Counted from the stretch's first letter, positions 25,883 through 36,930 are shown. The stretch: DNA of 64,000 bases from Klebsiella sp. WP3-W18-ESBL-02 (GCF_014168815.1 NZ_AP021972.1:62001-126000); one strand, 5' to 3'. The notes: generated by a model from the letters alone, not told the origin. Program-made: numbers and translations.

Positions 25883-27142
25883 TTAGCGGGATTCAGATTC
25901 CGCCAGTTGCCGTTCATAAACGTTGAAAAACGGACGGTATATCATCCACGCATTGAAGAAGGCGAACAGGCACATAAACATATTTTTCCAGCTGCCGTTT
26001 GCCGACCAGGCCGCACCCAGCGGTGAAGGCATTGACCAGGGTAGCATTGCCACGGCGCGATCGAGCACGCCAAGGTGTGTCAGATACCAGGCAAGGCAAG
26101 CGTTAATCAGTGGAACACCAATAAAGGGTATTAAAAATAGTGGGTTAAGTATGATCGGAAAGCCGAAAAGAATCGGCTCATTAATATTAAATAGCGAGGG
26201 GATCAGGCCAATTTTACCTACGCTTTTGAGCTGGCGAGAACGGCTGCGCAGCGCCATAAACACCAGCGGCAGCGTAGAGCCAATACCGCCAATGAGCAGA
26301 TAAAAATCCCAGAACCCCTGCAGATAAATATGGGGTAGTGGTGTAATTCCATTCGCGAGTGCCTGCTGATTTTCAAACAGATAAGTCATCCAGAATGGAT
26401 TCATGATGCCGGTGACGATAAGCGCACCGTGGATCCCGACAAACCACAGTACGTTGCAGATAAGCAGGGAGATCAACAGCGCGGTCAGCGTATCGGATGC
26501 GATGATCAGTGGACGCAGCGCTTCGCTGATGAGCTCCGGCAAAATCATGCCGGTATTCAGCTTCAGCCCGGCATTCATCACCGTGATGGAGAGCATGATC
26601 ACAAGCAGCGGCGCCAGCAGCTGAAAGCCGTTGCGGGTCATGATCGGCACTTCATCCGGCAGGCGAATACACCAGCCTTTGCGGTAAAAAAATCGAATCA
26701 CCTCGACGGAATAAAAACTTGAAACTAAAGCGCTAAATATTCCCATGCCGCCAAGAAACAGGTTGCTGCCGCCGTTATCTTTGAAGCCAATGAACAGCAG
26801 AAAAGCCAGGCATCCAGTCAAACCGGACAGCCGCTCCGGGAGCTGATACTGCTTGCCCAAGCTGGCGCTGGCACCGAAGGCGATGATCAGCGCAATCAGG
26901 CCGATTGTTAGCTCAAAAGTGGGCAGCAGCATCGGGCGGATGGCCTGATACCAAGCGCCGCTAAGGGCAAACGGCGGGAAGATCAGTGGCACCATCAGGC
27001 TGCCTACGATGACAAAGGGCATGGCCAACGCAAAGCTGTCGCGCATGGCGGTAATGTGCTGGCTGCGGGTTAAAAGATTGGCGAAAGGCGTCACGCGTTG
27101 CTCAATCAGCGTTACAGCAACATTCATAAACTGAATGTTCAT
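25883..27142 (-). CDS. PTS EIIC, lactose/cellobiose family (first permease)
   Basis: A 419-residue EIIC of the lactose/N,N'-diacetylchitobiose/cellobiose class, with about ten membrane segments. The signature GIHGALIVTGIMNPFW and FNINEPILFGFPIILNPLF (substrate-binding Glu) are present. It has no EIIA or EIIB domain and must share those encoded at 27319 and 28997. It diverges from them across 176 bp holding CRP and LacI-type sites. Start set at 27142 (AAGG eight bases upstream); ATGs at 27178 and 27127 are alternatives. It is clearly related to the second EIIC, encoded at 27644, but not a recent copy. Confidence 0.87.
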   Translation of the reverse strand: MNIQFMNVAVTLIEQRVTPFANLLTRSQHITAMRDSFALAMPFVIVGSLMVPLIFPPFALSGAWYQAIRPMLLPTFELTIGLIALIIAFGASASLGKQYQLPERLSGLTGCLAFLLFIGFKDNGGSNLFLGGMGIFSALVSSFYSVEVIRFFYRKGWCIRLPDEVPIMTRNGFQLLAPLLVIMLSITVMNAGLKLNTGMILPELISEALRPLIIASDTLTALLISLLICNVLWFVGIHGALIVTGIMNPFWMTYLFENQQALANGITPLPHIYLQGFWDFYLLIGGIGSTLPLVFMALRSRSRQLKSVGKIGLIPSLFNINEPILFGFPIILNPLFLIPFIGVPLINACLAWYLTHLGVLDRAVAMLPWSMPSPLGAAWSANGSWKNMFMCLFAFFNAWMIYRPFFNVYERQLAESESR

Positions 27143-27212
27143 GGCGAACCTTATATCGAACGGAGGTGACGGGATCATCGCCTACATCCCCGCAAAGTGA
27201 AAGCCTGCATCC

Positions 27213-27228
27213 GGTGATCGCGCTCACA
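27213..27228. promoter_or_regulatory. CRP site in the divergent PTS promoter region
   Basis: GGTGA-TCGCGC-TCACA, a close match to the CRP consensus (TGTGA-N6-TCACA). It is centred about 70.5 bases upstream of the inferred start of the rightward EIIB transcript, a usual class I position. Confidence 0.7.
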
Positions 27229-27246
27229 TTTAATGGATTCATAAAT

Positions 27247-27284
27247 GGAAAGCGCTTTCCGTTTTGTTTCCTCCTGATTATAGT
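27247..27284 (+). promoter_or_regulatory. LacI-type operator overlapping the EIIB-EIIC-EIIA promoter
   Basis: GGAAAGCGCTTTCC at 27247-27260, identical to the palindrome upstream of the porin. It overlaps the inferred -35 (TTTCCG, 27256-27261), 17 bases from the -10 TATAGT (27279-27284). Repressor binding here would block RNA polymerase directly. Confidence 0.75.
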
Positions 27285-27318
27285 CCGCTCATCGTTATGA
27301 CTCAGTCAGGAGTTTTCC

Positions 27319-27633
27319 ATGAAGAAAATCATGCTTTGCTGTTCCGCTGGGATGTCTACCAGTCTGCTGGTTAAAAAAATGGTGGAAGAGGCGGGTAAAC
27401 GCGGTCTGGACGTCGATATCAAGGCTTTTGGCGTGGCTGAATTTGAGCAGCAGGTCGGCCATTATCAGGTCGTGCTGTTGGGGCCGCAGGTGAAGTACAT
27501 GCAGAAAGATTTACAGCAGAAAGCCAACGCCTACGGCATCAAAGTCGAGCCTATCAACATGATGGATTACGGCATGCAGAAAGGTGGTGCGGTTTTAGAT
27601 TTTGCCCTGTCATTAATAAATAACAATAACTAA
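27319..27633 (+). CDS. PTS EIIB, lactose/cellobiose family
   Basis: A 104-residue cytoplasmic phosphocarrier. LCCSAGMSTSLLV at the N-terminus carries the phosphorylated cysteine (Cys8 by comparison with E. coli ChbB), and LLGPQVKYM follows the family pattern. It passes phosphate from the EIIA encoded downstream to sugar bound by an EIIC. Ribosome-binding site CAGGAG. First gene of the rightward EIIB-EIIC-EIIA set, ten bases before the EIIC gene. Confidence 0.93.
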   Translation: MKKIMLCCSAGMSTSLLVKKMVEEAGKRGLDVDIKAFGVAEFEQQVGHYQVVLLGPQVKYMQKDLQQKANAYGIKVEPINMMDYGMQKGGAVLDFALSLINNNN

Positions 27634-27643
27634 GGGATAAAAA

Positions 27644-28969
27644 ATGAGCTCTCTGTACGCGAAATTAATCAGCGTGATTGAACAGAAAATCACGCCGATG
27701 GCCGGAGCCATTGGCCAGCAAAAGTACGTCACGTCTATCCGTGACGGCTTTATCCTCGCACTGCCGTTTATGATCGTCGGTTCATTTATGCTGGTGTTTA
27801 TCTTTCCGCCGTTCTCGCCGGATACCAGCTGGGGCTTTGCCCGTGCCTGGCTGCAATTTTCACTCGATCACCGTGAAAGTCTGATGCTGCCGTTCAATTT
27901 CAGCATGGGCATTATGACGCTATTTATTTCTGTCGGGGTCGCCGCCAGCCTGGCGCGACATCATGAGCTGGACCCGCTGACCTCCGGAATGCTGTCGCTC
28001 ATGGGCTTTTTGTTGGTGGCTGCGCCGCTGAAAGATGGGCAGATTTCTGTGGCCTATTTTTCCGGTCAGGGCATTTTTACCGCGCTGCTGGTGGCGATTT
28101 ACACCACCGAGCTGTATGCCTTCCTCCGTCGCCACAACATCACCATTCGCCTGCCGCCCGAAGTCCCTACTGGCGTAGCGCGCTCGTTCGAGATTCTGAT
28201 CCCCGTGCTGGCGGTGGCGCTGACGCTCCATCCGCTGAACCTGTTTATTGAAGCACAGCTGGGGATGATCATTCCCGAAGCGATCATGTCGCTGGTTAAA
28301 CCGCTGGTGGCTGCATCTGATACCTTACCGGCGATTCTGCTGTCGGTGCTGGTGTGTCAGATTCTGTGGTTTGCCGGGATTCACGGGGCGCTTATCGTCA
28401 CCGGCATCATGAACCCGTTCTGGATGGCAAACCTGTCGGTTAACCAGGCCGCGATGGCCGCGGGTACCGTCATTCCGCATATCTACGTGCAGGGCTTCTG
28501 GGACCACTATCTGCTGATTGGCGGCGTGGGTTCTACGCTGCCGCTGGCCATTTTGCTGATGCGCAGTAAAGCGGTGCATCTGCGCACCATTGGCCGTATG
28601 GGGGTGGTCCCGGGGCTGTTCAATATTAACGAACCGATTCTGTTCGGTGCGCCAATTATTATGAACCCGCTGTTCTTTATTCCGTTTGTACTGGTGCCGA
28701 TGGTTAACGCCACGCTGGCCTACTTCGCTCTTGATTTCGGGTTGGTTTCCCGCGTGGTGTCGATGACACCGTGGACGACGCCAGCGCCGATTGGCGCCTC
28801 GTGGGCCGCTAACTGGTCGTTCAGCCCCATCATTATGTGCCTGATTTGTATGGCAACAGCGGCCGTCATGTACTTTCCGTTCCTGAAGGCTTATGAGAAA
28901 CAGCTGCTTTCACAGGAACGTCACGAAAGCGAAACGGCAGGCCGCGTCGGGCAATCTGAAACCGCATAA
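27644..28969 (+). CDS. PTS EIIC, lactose/cellobiose family (second permease)
   Basis: A 441-residue EIIC with the same family signatures as the leftward EIIC: FAGIHGALIVTGIMNPFW and LFNINEPILFGAPIIMNPLF. The C-terminus has about 20 extra polar residues rich in Glu and Ser. It sits between the EIIB and EIIA genes and is the obvious partner of both. The substrate is probably a beta-linked disaccharide or short oligosaccharide, given the GH1 phospho-glycosidase and GH5 enzyme in the locus (inference). Confidence 0.92.
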   Translation: MSSLYAKLISVIEQKITPMAGAIGQQKYVTSIRDGFILALPFMIVGSFMLVFIFPPFSPDTSWGFARAWLQFSLDHRESLMLPFNFSMGIMTLFISVGVAASLARHHELDPLTSGMLSLMGFLLVAAPLKDGQISVAYFSGQGIFTALLVAIYTTELYAFLRRHNITIRLPPEVPTGVARSFEILIPVLAVALTLHPLNLFIEAQLGMIIPEAIMSLVKPLVAASDTLPAILLSVLVCQILWFAGIHGALIVTGIMNPFWMANLSVNQAAMAAGTVIPHIYVQGFWDHYLLIGGVGSTLPLAILLMRSKAVHLRTIGRMGVVPGLFNINEPILFGAPIIMNPLFFIPFVLVPMVNATLAYFALDFGLVSRVVSMTPWTTPAPIGASWAANWSFSPIIMCLICMATAAVMYFPFLKAYEKQLLSQERHESETAGRVGQSETA

Positions 28970-28996
28970 TCCGTTGAAAGAAAAAGTGAGAACGTC

Positions 28997-29302
28997 ATGG
29001 AATTAGAAGAGCAGGTAATGGGTATTATCATCAACGCCGGGCAGTCGCGCAGCCTGTGCTACGAAGCGCTTAGCAGCGCCAAAGCCGGCGACTTTGCCGA
29101 TGCGGATGAAAAGATGCTACAGGCGCAGCATTTTGCTCGCGAGGCGCATCTTGTGCAAACCCAGCTTATTGAAGCCGATGAAGGCGAGGGAAAAACCAAA
29201 ATGACGTTGGTGATGGTACATGCGCAGGATCATCTGATGACTTCCATCCTGGCAAAAGAGCTGGTTGGCGAGCTGATCGAACTCTACCGCTCCCGCCGCT
29301 AA
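28997..29302 (+). CDS. PTS EIIA, lactose/cellobiose family
   Basis: A 101-residue helical phosphocarrier with MVHAQDHLMTS; His75 is the phosphorylated residue by comparison with E. coli ChbA. It takes phosphate from HPr and gives it to the EIIB. Twenty-seven bases after the EIIC stop; a GC-rich hairpin follows the gene. Confidence 0.93.
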   Translation: MELEEQVMGIIINAGQSRSLCYEALSSAKAGDFADADEKMLQAQHFAREAHLVQTQLIEADEGEGKTKMTLVMVHAQDHLMTSILAKELVGELIELYRSRR

Positions 29303-29310
29303 GTCCCTGC

Positions 29311-29335
29311 CTCCCCGGCCGTTTGTGCCGGGGAG
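29311..29335 (+). terminator. Hairpin between EIIA and LacI genes
   Basis: CTCCCCGGC (29311-29319) and GCCGGGGAG (29327-29335), a perfect 9-bp GC-rich stem after the EIIA gene. The U-tract is weak, so some read-through into the regulator gene is likely. Confidence 0.6.
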
Positions 29336-29397
29336 TTGGCGAATACCTGTACGCATTTATGTTACTATAGGGAGAAAACCGTAATACAGACGACACC

Positions 29398-30360
29398 ATG
29401 CCTACTATTGATGATGTTTCAAAGTTAGCCAACGTTTCTCGAGCCACCGTTTCGCGCGTGCTGACGGGAACCCGTGGCGTTCGTGAAGAGAGCCGCGAGG
29501 CCGTATTACGCGCGGTAGAAGAGCTGAACTACCGCCCCAGTTTTGCCGCACAAAACCTGGCGAGCAATACCTCCAGCTACGTCGGTATGGTGCTGCCTGC
29601 CAACGAGGCCGGGTTTAGCGCGACGCTGTTGCCGCAGCTGTCTCAGGCGGTAAAATCGCTGAATAAATCGTTGATGATCCAGTACGTGAACGATGCTGCA
29701 GAACAGCAGGCTGCGGTGGAAAGCCTGCAGCATCAGTGCGTTGCCGTGGTAACGCTCACCCGCAGCAGCGGTGACGTTGCCAGTAACGTGATTGCTTTCG
29801 ACGAGTTTTCTACGAAGGGCAGCGCTGGCCAGGGCTATAACTATGCATTTGCTACGGAAAGCGCCTGCCGTTATGTTCTGGGTAAGGGGCACCGCAATAT
29901 TGCGCTGTTGATGGACAATGAAAATGATGTCGCCAGCAGACAGATGCTTGATGGCTATCGCAGCGTGTTGCAAAACTACTCCCTGCCGTTTAATCGTCAA
30001 CTGTTGGTGATGGCCGACAACAACATCGAGCAGGCGCTGCTGACGCTGATTAATAGCTTTACGAAATATACGGCGATTATCGCCAAACGTGACTGCTATG
30101 CCGCCGAAGCAATGCGCTTATTACGCGAGTTTAATATTGCCATCCCGCAGGAAGTGTCGTTGGTGAGTCTGGAAGATTCGCCGTTGGCACCGCTACTCTA
30201 CCCGCCGCTGACATGTATTGCCTATCCCGTTGAGCAGCTGCTTGAGAACTGTGTGCAGCGGATTCGGGCGTTAATTGACGGCCATTCGCTGTTTGTTCCC
30301 GAGGGGCGTGCGTTTACCGGTCGTCTGGTCGCCCGTTCGTCGGTTGCGGATATTAGTTAA
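29398..30360 (+). CDS. LacI/GalR-family regulator of the beta-glycan locus
   Basis: A 320-residue LacI-type repressor. HTH at residues 3-25 (TIDDVSKLANVSRATVSRVLTG), hinge helix near 50-57 (SFAAQNLA), then a periplasmic-binding-type sugar domain. Last gene of the EIIB-EIIC-EIIA-regulator direction. The two GGAAAGCGCTTTCC palindromes in the locus have the form expected for this family, so it probably represses both the porin and PTS promoters until a sugar or sugar phosphate binds (inference). No such palindrome lies in front of its own gene. Confidence 0.92.
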   Translation: MPTIDDVSKLANVSRATVSRVLTGTRGVREESREAVLRAVEELNYRPSFAAQNLASNTSSYVGMVLPANEAGFSATLLPQLSQAVKSLNKSLMIQYVNDAAEQQAAVESLQHQCVAVVTLTRSSGDVASNVIAFDEFSTKGSAGQGYNYAFATESACRYVLGKGHRNIALLMDNENDVASRQMLDGYRSVLQNYSLPFNRQLLVMADNNIEQALLTLINSFTKYTAIIAKRDCYAAEAMRLLREFNIAIPQEVSLVSLEDSPLAPLLYPPLTCIAYPVEQLLENCVQRIRALIDGHSLFVPEGRAFTGRLVARSSVADIS

Positions 30361-30370
30361 TATGAGTAAT

Positions 30371-30400
30371 ACGCGGTGAGTATTATTATTCTCACCGCGT
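30371..30400. terminator. Perfect 10-bp hairpin after the LacI gene
   Basis: ACGCGGTGAG (30371-30380) and CTCACCGCGT (30391-30400) around TATTATTATT, ten bases past the stop codon. No U-tract follows, so it is a probable rather than certain terminator, possibly acting on both strands. Confidence 0.55.
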
Positions 30401-30461
30401 GGCAACAATGAGTTATAAAAATAAAGCCGAAATATTTAATGCGTAAAATCTTAGTTAAATA

Positions 30462-30719
30462 TTAGATCTCGACCTCCTGCGCCATATCATATTCAATTAA
30501 TGCCCATGCGACCGGCTTGCCCTGGTAATAAGGCATAACGTCCCCTCTACGCAGGCTAACAACGGCGGAAATGGTCGGATCGGAAAGCTTCCAGTTGCCG
30601 CCCTGCGGGCTGTACTGTCCGCTGTTGCGGATGATGCCCAGCGGCTTGCGGTCGGTGTTTTCCTGAGACGAGTAAGAAGAAAGTACCGAGAGCGTGTAAT
30701 GACGATTGTCTATCTTCAT
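30462..30719 (-). CDS. Small hypothetical protein
   Basis: An 85-residue soluble protein that I do not recognise. The ATG at 30719 is taken as start; the open frame runs to 30764 through sequence that looks non-coding. It has no signal peptide, no membrane segment and no cysteine; it contains SGQYSPQGGNWKLSD and an acidic tail. It sits alone between the glycan locus and the LprI-like gene. Confidence 0.5.
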   Translation of the reverse strand: MKIDNRHYTLSVLSSYSSQENTDRKPLGIIRNSGQYSPQGGNWKLSDPTISAVVSLRRGDVMPYYQGKPVAWALIEYDMAQEVEI

Positions 30720-30887
30720 AACGTGATAATCCAAAAATGAATACACGTTATACAAAAGCGACAATTTATTGATACAACTTAAAAACGTGGTGAATTATTC
30801 ATATAGTGAATAAATAATGGCGTTTTATTGCAATAAATTTTTGTTTTAGCCAAAATAAGCGCCCGTACTGGTTAAAAAATATTCTAA

Positions 30888-31877
30888 ATGATTAAGCACC
30901 TGATTAATTTACTCATTCTTATTACGGCCTGTTTCGCGTCCAGCGCACTGGCGGTGAACTGCCAGCGTGCCAAGACGCCGTTGGAAAATACCATCTGTAA
31001 TAACGACAACCTGAACTGGCTGGATAACACCATGTCGACCGTCTATCGCGCAATGCTGGTGACGCGGGATGCGCGGCAGGTGCATCAGGAATATGAAACC
31101 TGGGAGAAATCGCTGGAGTGGTGTTCGTCCGATGAATGTATCGAGCGCGCCTATTACGCCGGGATCGGTAAAATAGCCGAAGCGCAGCCGGGATTTTCCT
31201 GGGAAGGCCGCTGGTGGAACACCAGCGCCGCGAACATGAGCGGCGGCGTGGTGCAGTTCAGCCACAGCGCCGACTGGTCGATTATCGCCGATATTCGTAT
31301 CTGGGCCGGCTTGAATAAAGATGAGTTTACCGCCGAGGCCCGCAAGATTAACGGCATGGTGCTGATTGAAAGTATGGTCGACAGTAAACAGTGTAAGGTG
31401 CTGTTTATTCCGCGTAAAAGCGGGGCGATTCAGGCCTACAGCAACGCGGAGTGGGGCTGTCGTTTATCGCTGCCCAACGGCGCGTTTATCGATGGCCGCT
31501 ATCTGAAGTCGGAAACCGATCCCCGGCCGAAGGCAACGCTGCTGTCGCTGGAAATATTTACCGATCCGCAGATGGATGCACGCTTCCGTACGTTGGTGGG
31601 TGATGACTATCAGCGTTTCGTCGATAGTGCTAATGTCTACATTTATCATGAAGATATAGATAATATTGGTGCCACGGTGCTCTCCATGTGGGTACGCGGC
31701 GCAGCGAATACCCGCACGGCGATTATCATGTTTACGAAGAGCAATATCTGGGCGGCGCGGGTTGAGCCGGACGGCAATGGTAAGCTGACGTTCTCGTACT
31801 TCAGCACCCAGGGAAACGCCGTGGCAAAAATGCCGCGCACCATCGCTGAGTGGAAGCTGCGCTATATGGAGCAGTAG
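30888..31877 (+). CDS. Secreted protein with N-terminal LprI-like (lysozyme-inhibitor-like) domain
   Basis: A 329-residue exported protein. Signal peptide 1-22. Residues 24-95 match the LprI domain pattern: NCQRAKTPLENTIC with Cys25 and Cys37, then LNWLDNTM, and another Cys pair in WCSSDEC. The remaining 230 residues form a beta-rich domain with Trp-rich segments that I do not recognise. Related proteins sit in the periplasm and can inhibit lysozyme or act as general periplasmic stress factors. No Shine-Dalgarno sequence is visible. Ends 40 bp before the convergent lfhA. Confidence 0.75.
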   Translation: MIKHLINLLILITACFASSALAVNCQRAKTPLENTICNNDNLNWLDNTMSTVYRAMLVTRDARQVHQEYETWEKSLEWCSSDECIERAYYAGIGKIAEAQPGFSWEGRWWNTSAANMSGGVVQFSHSADWSIIADIRIWAGLNKDEFTAEARKINGMVLIESMVDSKQCKVLFIPRKSGAIQAYSNAEWGCRLSLPNGAFIDGRYLKSETDPRPKATLLSLEIFTDPQMDARFRTLVGDDYQRFVDSANVYIYHEDIDNIGATVLSMWVRGAANTRTAIIMFTKSNIWAARVEPDGNGKLTFSYFSTQGNAVAKMPRTIAEWKLRYMEQ

Positions 31878-31885
31878 CCACTGTT

Positions 31886-31908
31886 CCGGGGGCGATCGAG
31901 GCCCCCGG
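31886..31908. terminator. Hairpin between convergent LprI-like gene and lfhA
   Basis: CCGGGGGC (31886-31893) and GCCCCCGG (31901-31908), a perfect 8-bp GC stem in the 41-bp gap between convergent genes. Probable terminator for one or both. Confidence 0.6.
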
Positions 31909-31918
31909 TTGGGGGCAT

Positions 31919-34001
<2,083 letters not shown>

Positions 34002-34015
<14 letters not shown>

Positions 34016-35135
34016 TGGCTTTTAATACCTCTTGAGGAATGTCTATATGCCTGTTCAGGCTTGGTTTTTGCTCAGTGCGACCTTCGCGCCACGACTTCAG
34101 CTGCATGACGTAGGTCAGGACGTGAGCGATGGCGCGAAACAGCTGCGCCGGAATTTGTTGGTTGACGCGGGTGGTGTAGTACACCGCACGCGCCAGCGGC
34201 GGAAACTCCACCACTTCAACGTTGTGGCTGGCGCCCACTTCACGAATCCATAGCGCAACGTCATCAATGCCTTTGGCGACGATATACGGCGCTTCCGCTT
34301 TCTGTGGGTCATACTTCAGCGCCACCGCGTAATGGGTTGGGTTGGTGATGATCACATCGGCTTCGGGTACGGTGCGCGAGATTTGCCCCATCGCCATCTG
34401 GCGCTGGAGCTGGCGAATACGGCCCTTAATCTGCGGGTTACCGTCGTTATTTTTGTACTCTTCTTTGACTTCCTGCTTGGTCATGCGCATCTTCTTCGTG
34501 AACATGAACTTGCTCAACGGCACATCAAGCAGGGCAAAAATAACGATAACGGCGACAAAATGGCTGACAACGTGATGGAAAATACCGAATCCATGGCCGA
34601 TGGCCTGATACAGATACAGCCGCTGGAGATGGAGGAGGCTGTCCATTTGATCGTGCACCATCGTGTAGATAACGGCGAGGATCGTCGCGCATTTCAGCAT
34701 CATCTTCCCCACTTCCGTGTAATGGCTGGCGGAGAACATGCGCTTAAGGCCGCTGATGGGGCTGAGCTTCTTAAAGTCGGGTTTAAGTTTTGACGGCGTA
34801 AAAATCCAGCCTCCCGGCACCAGGCTGGCAATCATGCAGGCCATGGGAATGGGGATAAGCGTGGCAATAAAGCGCAGCAATACCCACAGGTTCAGCAGTA
34901 GAAACTGGTTCAAAACGTTTGGGTTATCGAGGTCTTGCGCCATCGTGCCGACGGCGGCAAACGACTCGCCAATCAGCTGCCGGTAATAGGGTAGAAAAGC
35001 GGTCAGGGTGAAGAATGACGCCACTAGCCCAACCGCCATGGTTAAATCTTTTGAACGGGGAATATCCCCTTTCTGCCGCGCCTTGCGCAGCTTCCCGGCG
35101 GTGGGTTTTTCGCTTTTATCGCCGCTGGAGGCCAT
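34002..35135 (-). CDS. lfhB: Lateral flagellar export switch protein FlhB
   Basis: A 377-residue export-gate protein with four membrane helices and a cytoplasmic domain carrying the autocleavage motif NPTH at residues 265-268, which switches export from hook to filament substrates. The cytoplasmic linker and the NPTHYAVALKY block are intact. It overlaps lfiR (TAATG) and lfhA. Confidence 0.95.
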
Positions 35136-35908
35136 TACTGCACCCTTATGGCGTCGAGTTTCGCCAGAATTTCGTTGGTCAGATTGAGATAGTGGTCAGG
35201 AATGTTGGTGACCAGCATCGAAATACACAGCAGGCCAAACAGCATGCTGATTGGGAAGCCGAGGGAAAACAGGTTGAGCGTCGGCGAGACGCGGTTCAGC
35301 AGGCCGAAACCGCCCTGTACAATCAGCATCACGAAGGTGGTGGGCAGCGCGATCAGCGTGGCGGAGGCCATGATCCAGCCGAGCCCCTGGCCTATCAGCA
35401 TCAGCGTTGGCTGGTTAATGGCCTGGCCGATAGGCCAGTAGCTGAAGCCTTTAAACAGAATCGTTACCAGCAGCAGGTGCCCGTCCATGATAAAAAACAG
35501 CAGGGCGCAGAAGACGTAGATGATCTGCGAGATAACCGTCGTCGAGCTGCCGTTGACCGGGTCGTTCATCATCGCCATCCCGAGCCCCATGTTCATCGAC
35601 AGAATATTCCCCGCCGTTTGCAGCGCCACAAATACCAGCTGGAGCGCCATGGCGAAGAAGAATCCCCACAGCAGCTGTTCGCCGATCAGCAGGATTGAGC
35701 GTACCGACAGCAGCTCATTGAGCACCACGTTATTGGGCAGCATCGGGGTAATGATGATCGCCAGGGCCATCGCGGTGCCAATTTTAATGCGGCGCGAAAA
35801 GACGCGGTTATCCAGCACCGGCACAAAATGCAGGAACGTGAGGATGCGGAAGAATGGCAGTACGAGCGCCATTATCGGCGTCCACAGCGTCTGAATATCG
35901 ATTCCCAT
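35135..35908 (-). CDS. lfiR: Lateral flagellar export gate protein FliR
   Basis: A 257-residue integral membrane protein with about six hydrophobic segments, of usual FliR length (about 260). Part of the FliPQR export pore. The segment MNMGLGMAMMNDPVNGSST is typical of the family. Stop overlaps the lfhB start. Confidence 0.94.
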   Translation of the reverse strand: MGIDIQTLWTPIMALVLPFFRILTFLHFVPVLDNRVFSRRIKIGTAMALAIIITPMLPNNVVLNELLSVRSILLIGEQLLWGFFFAMALQLVFVALQTAGNILSMNMGLGMAMMNDPVNGSSTTVISQIIYVFCALLFFIMDGHLLLVTILFKGFSYWPIGQAINQPTLMLIGQGLGWIMASATLIALPTTFVMLIVQGGFGLLNRVSPTLNLFSLGFPISMLFGLLCISMLVTNIPDHYLNLTNEILAKLDAIRVQ

Positions 35909-35914
35909 TGTGGC

Positions 35915-36187
35915 TTAACCGACCAGCGCCGCCGCCTGATGGAAAATCTGGACGGTAAAATCGACCAGCTGCGTCAACATCCATTTTCCGGCGAAAATCA
36001 GCACGCCGAGCGTGACCACCAGGCGCGGCAGGAAGCTCAGCGTCTGTTCGTTAATCTGGGTGGTGGCCTGGAAAATACTCACGCACAGACCCACCAACAG
36101 GCTCGGGATAATCGCCACGGCGGAGATCAGCAACACCAGGTGAATGCCGGAGGCCATGATGTCTCCCGCGGTGTCCATATTCATCAT
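35915..36187 (-). CDS. lfiQ: Lateral flagellar export gate protein FliQ
   Basis: A 90-residue protein with two membrane helices and the family block FQATTQINEQTLSFLPRL. Start set at 36187, two bases before the lfiP stop and with AAGGAT upstream, giving the standard length (89-90); the longer open frame to 36247 runs into lfiP. Confidence 0.93.
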   Translation of the reverse strand: MMNMDTAGDIMASGIHLVLLISAVAIIPSLLVGLCVSIFQATTQINEQTLSFLPRLVVTLGVLIFAGKWMLTQLVDFTVQIFHQAAALVG

Positions 36188-36189
36188 CG

Positions 36190-36930
36190 CTACAATCCTT
36201 GTACGCTGGAGGTCAGCGTGCCGACAATCAGCGTCCAGCCGTCGCACAGTACGAACAGCATCAGCTTAAACGGCAATGAGACAATCAGCGGTGACAGCAT
36301 CATCATCCCCATCGCCATCAGAATACTGGCGACAATCAGGTCGATAACCAGGAACGGGATGTAAATCATAAAGCCAATCTGGAAGGCCGTTTTCAGCTCG
36401 CTCAGCAGGTAGGCCGGGGTGACGATGGTCAGATCCTGCTCGCGGGCATCGCCTTCAATGCCGGCAATGGTCATGATTTGCGCCATCGCCTTATTGTTGG
36501 TCTGCGCCAGCATGTAGCGTTTCAGCGGCGCTTCGGCGTTAACCAGCGCCTGCTTGAGGGTGATCTGGTCATTCTGGAATGGCTCGATGGCGTCGGCGTA
36601 AATGGTGGTCCATACCGGGCGCATCACCAGCAGCGTTAAGGCCAGCGCGATGCCGGTGAGGATCTTGTTCGGCGGACTCTGCTGTAAGCCCAGCGCCTGG
36701 CGCAGAATCGCCAGCACGATGATAAATCGGGTGAAGCAGGTCATCATCAGCACCATGATCGGCAGCAGGCCGAGCAGGGTCATCAGGATCAGGATTTCAA
36801 TTTTGACGTTGTAATCCTGCCCGGCGCCGTTTGCCGTGGTGCTAAAAAGCGTGATGTCGCCGTTCGCCGCCAGCACGGGCTGTGCGAACAGCAGGCCAAT
36901 CAGCAGCAGCGGATAAAACGCGCGGTTCAT
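36190..36930 (-). CDS. lfiP: Lateral flagellar export gate protein FliP
   Basis: A 246-residue protein with a cleavable signal peptide (ending PVLAA), then helices containing FTRFIIVLAILRQALGLQQSPPNKIL and the C-terminal block FQIGFMIYIPFLVIDLIVASILMAMGMMMLSP, both hallmarks of FliP. Core of the export pore. Confidence 0.96.
   Translation of the reverse strand: MNRAFYPLLLIGLLFAQPVLAANGDITLFSTTANGAGQDYNVKIEILILMTLLGLLPIMVLMMTCFTRFIIVLAILRQALGLQQSPPNKILTGIALALTLLVMRPVWTTIYADAIEPFQNDQITLKQALVNAEAPLKRYMLAQTNNKAMAQIMTIAGIEGDAREQDLTIVTPAYLLSELKTAFQIGFMIYIPFLVIDLIVASILMAMGMMMLSPLIVSLPFKLMLFVLCDGWTLIVGTLTSSVQGL

Noticed and set aside
30371..30400. Perfect palindrome considered as a LacI operator
   Set aside because: It has no similarity to GGAAAGCGCTTTCC, lies after the gene, and has a 10-base loop, so a terminator-type hairpin is likelier.
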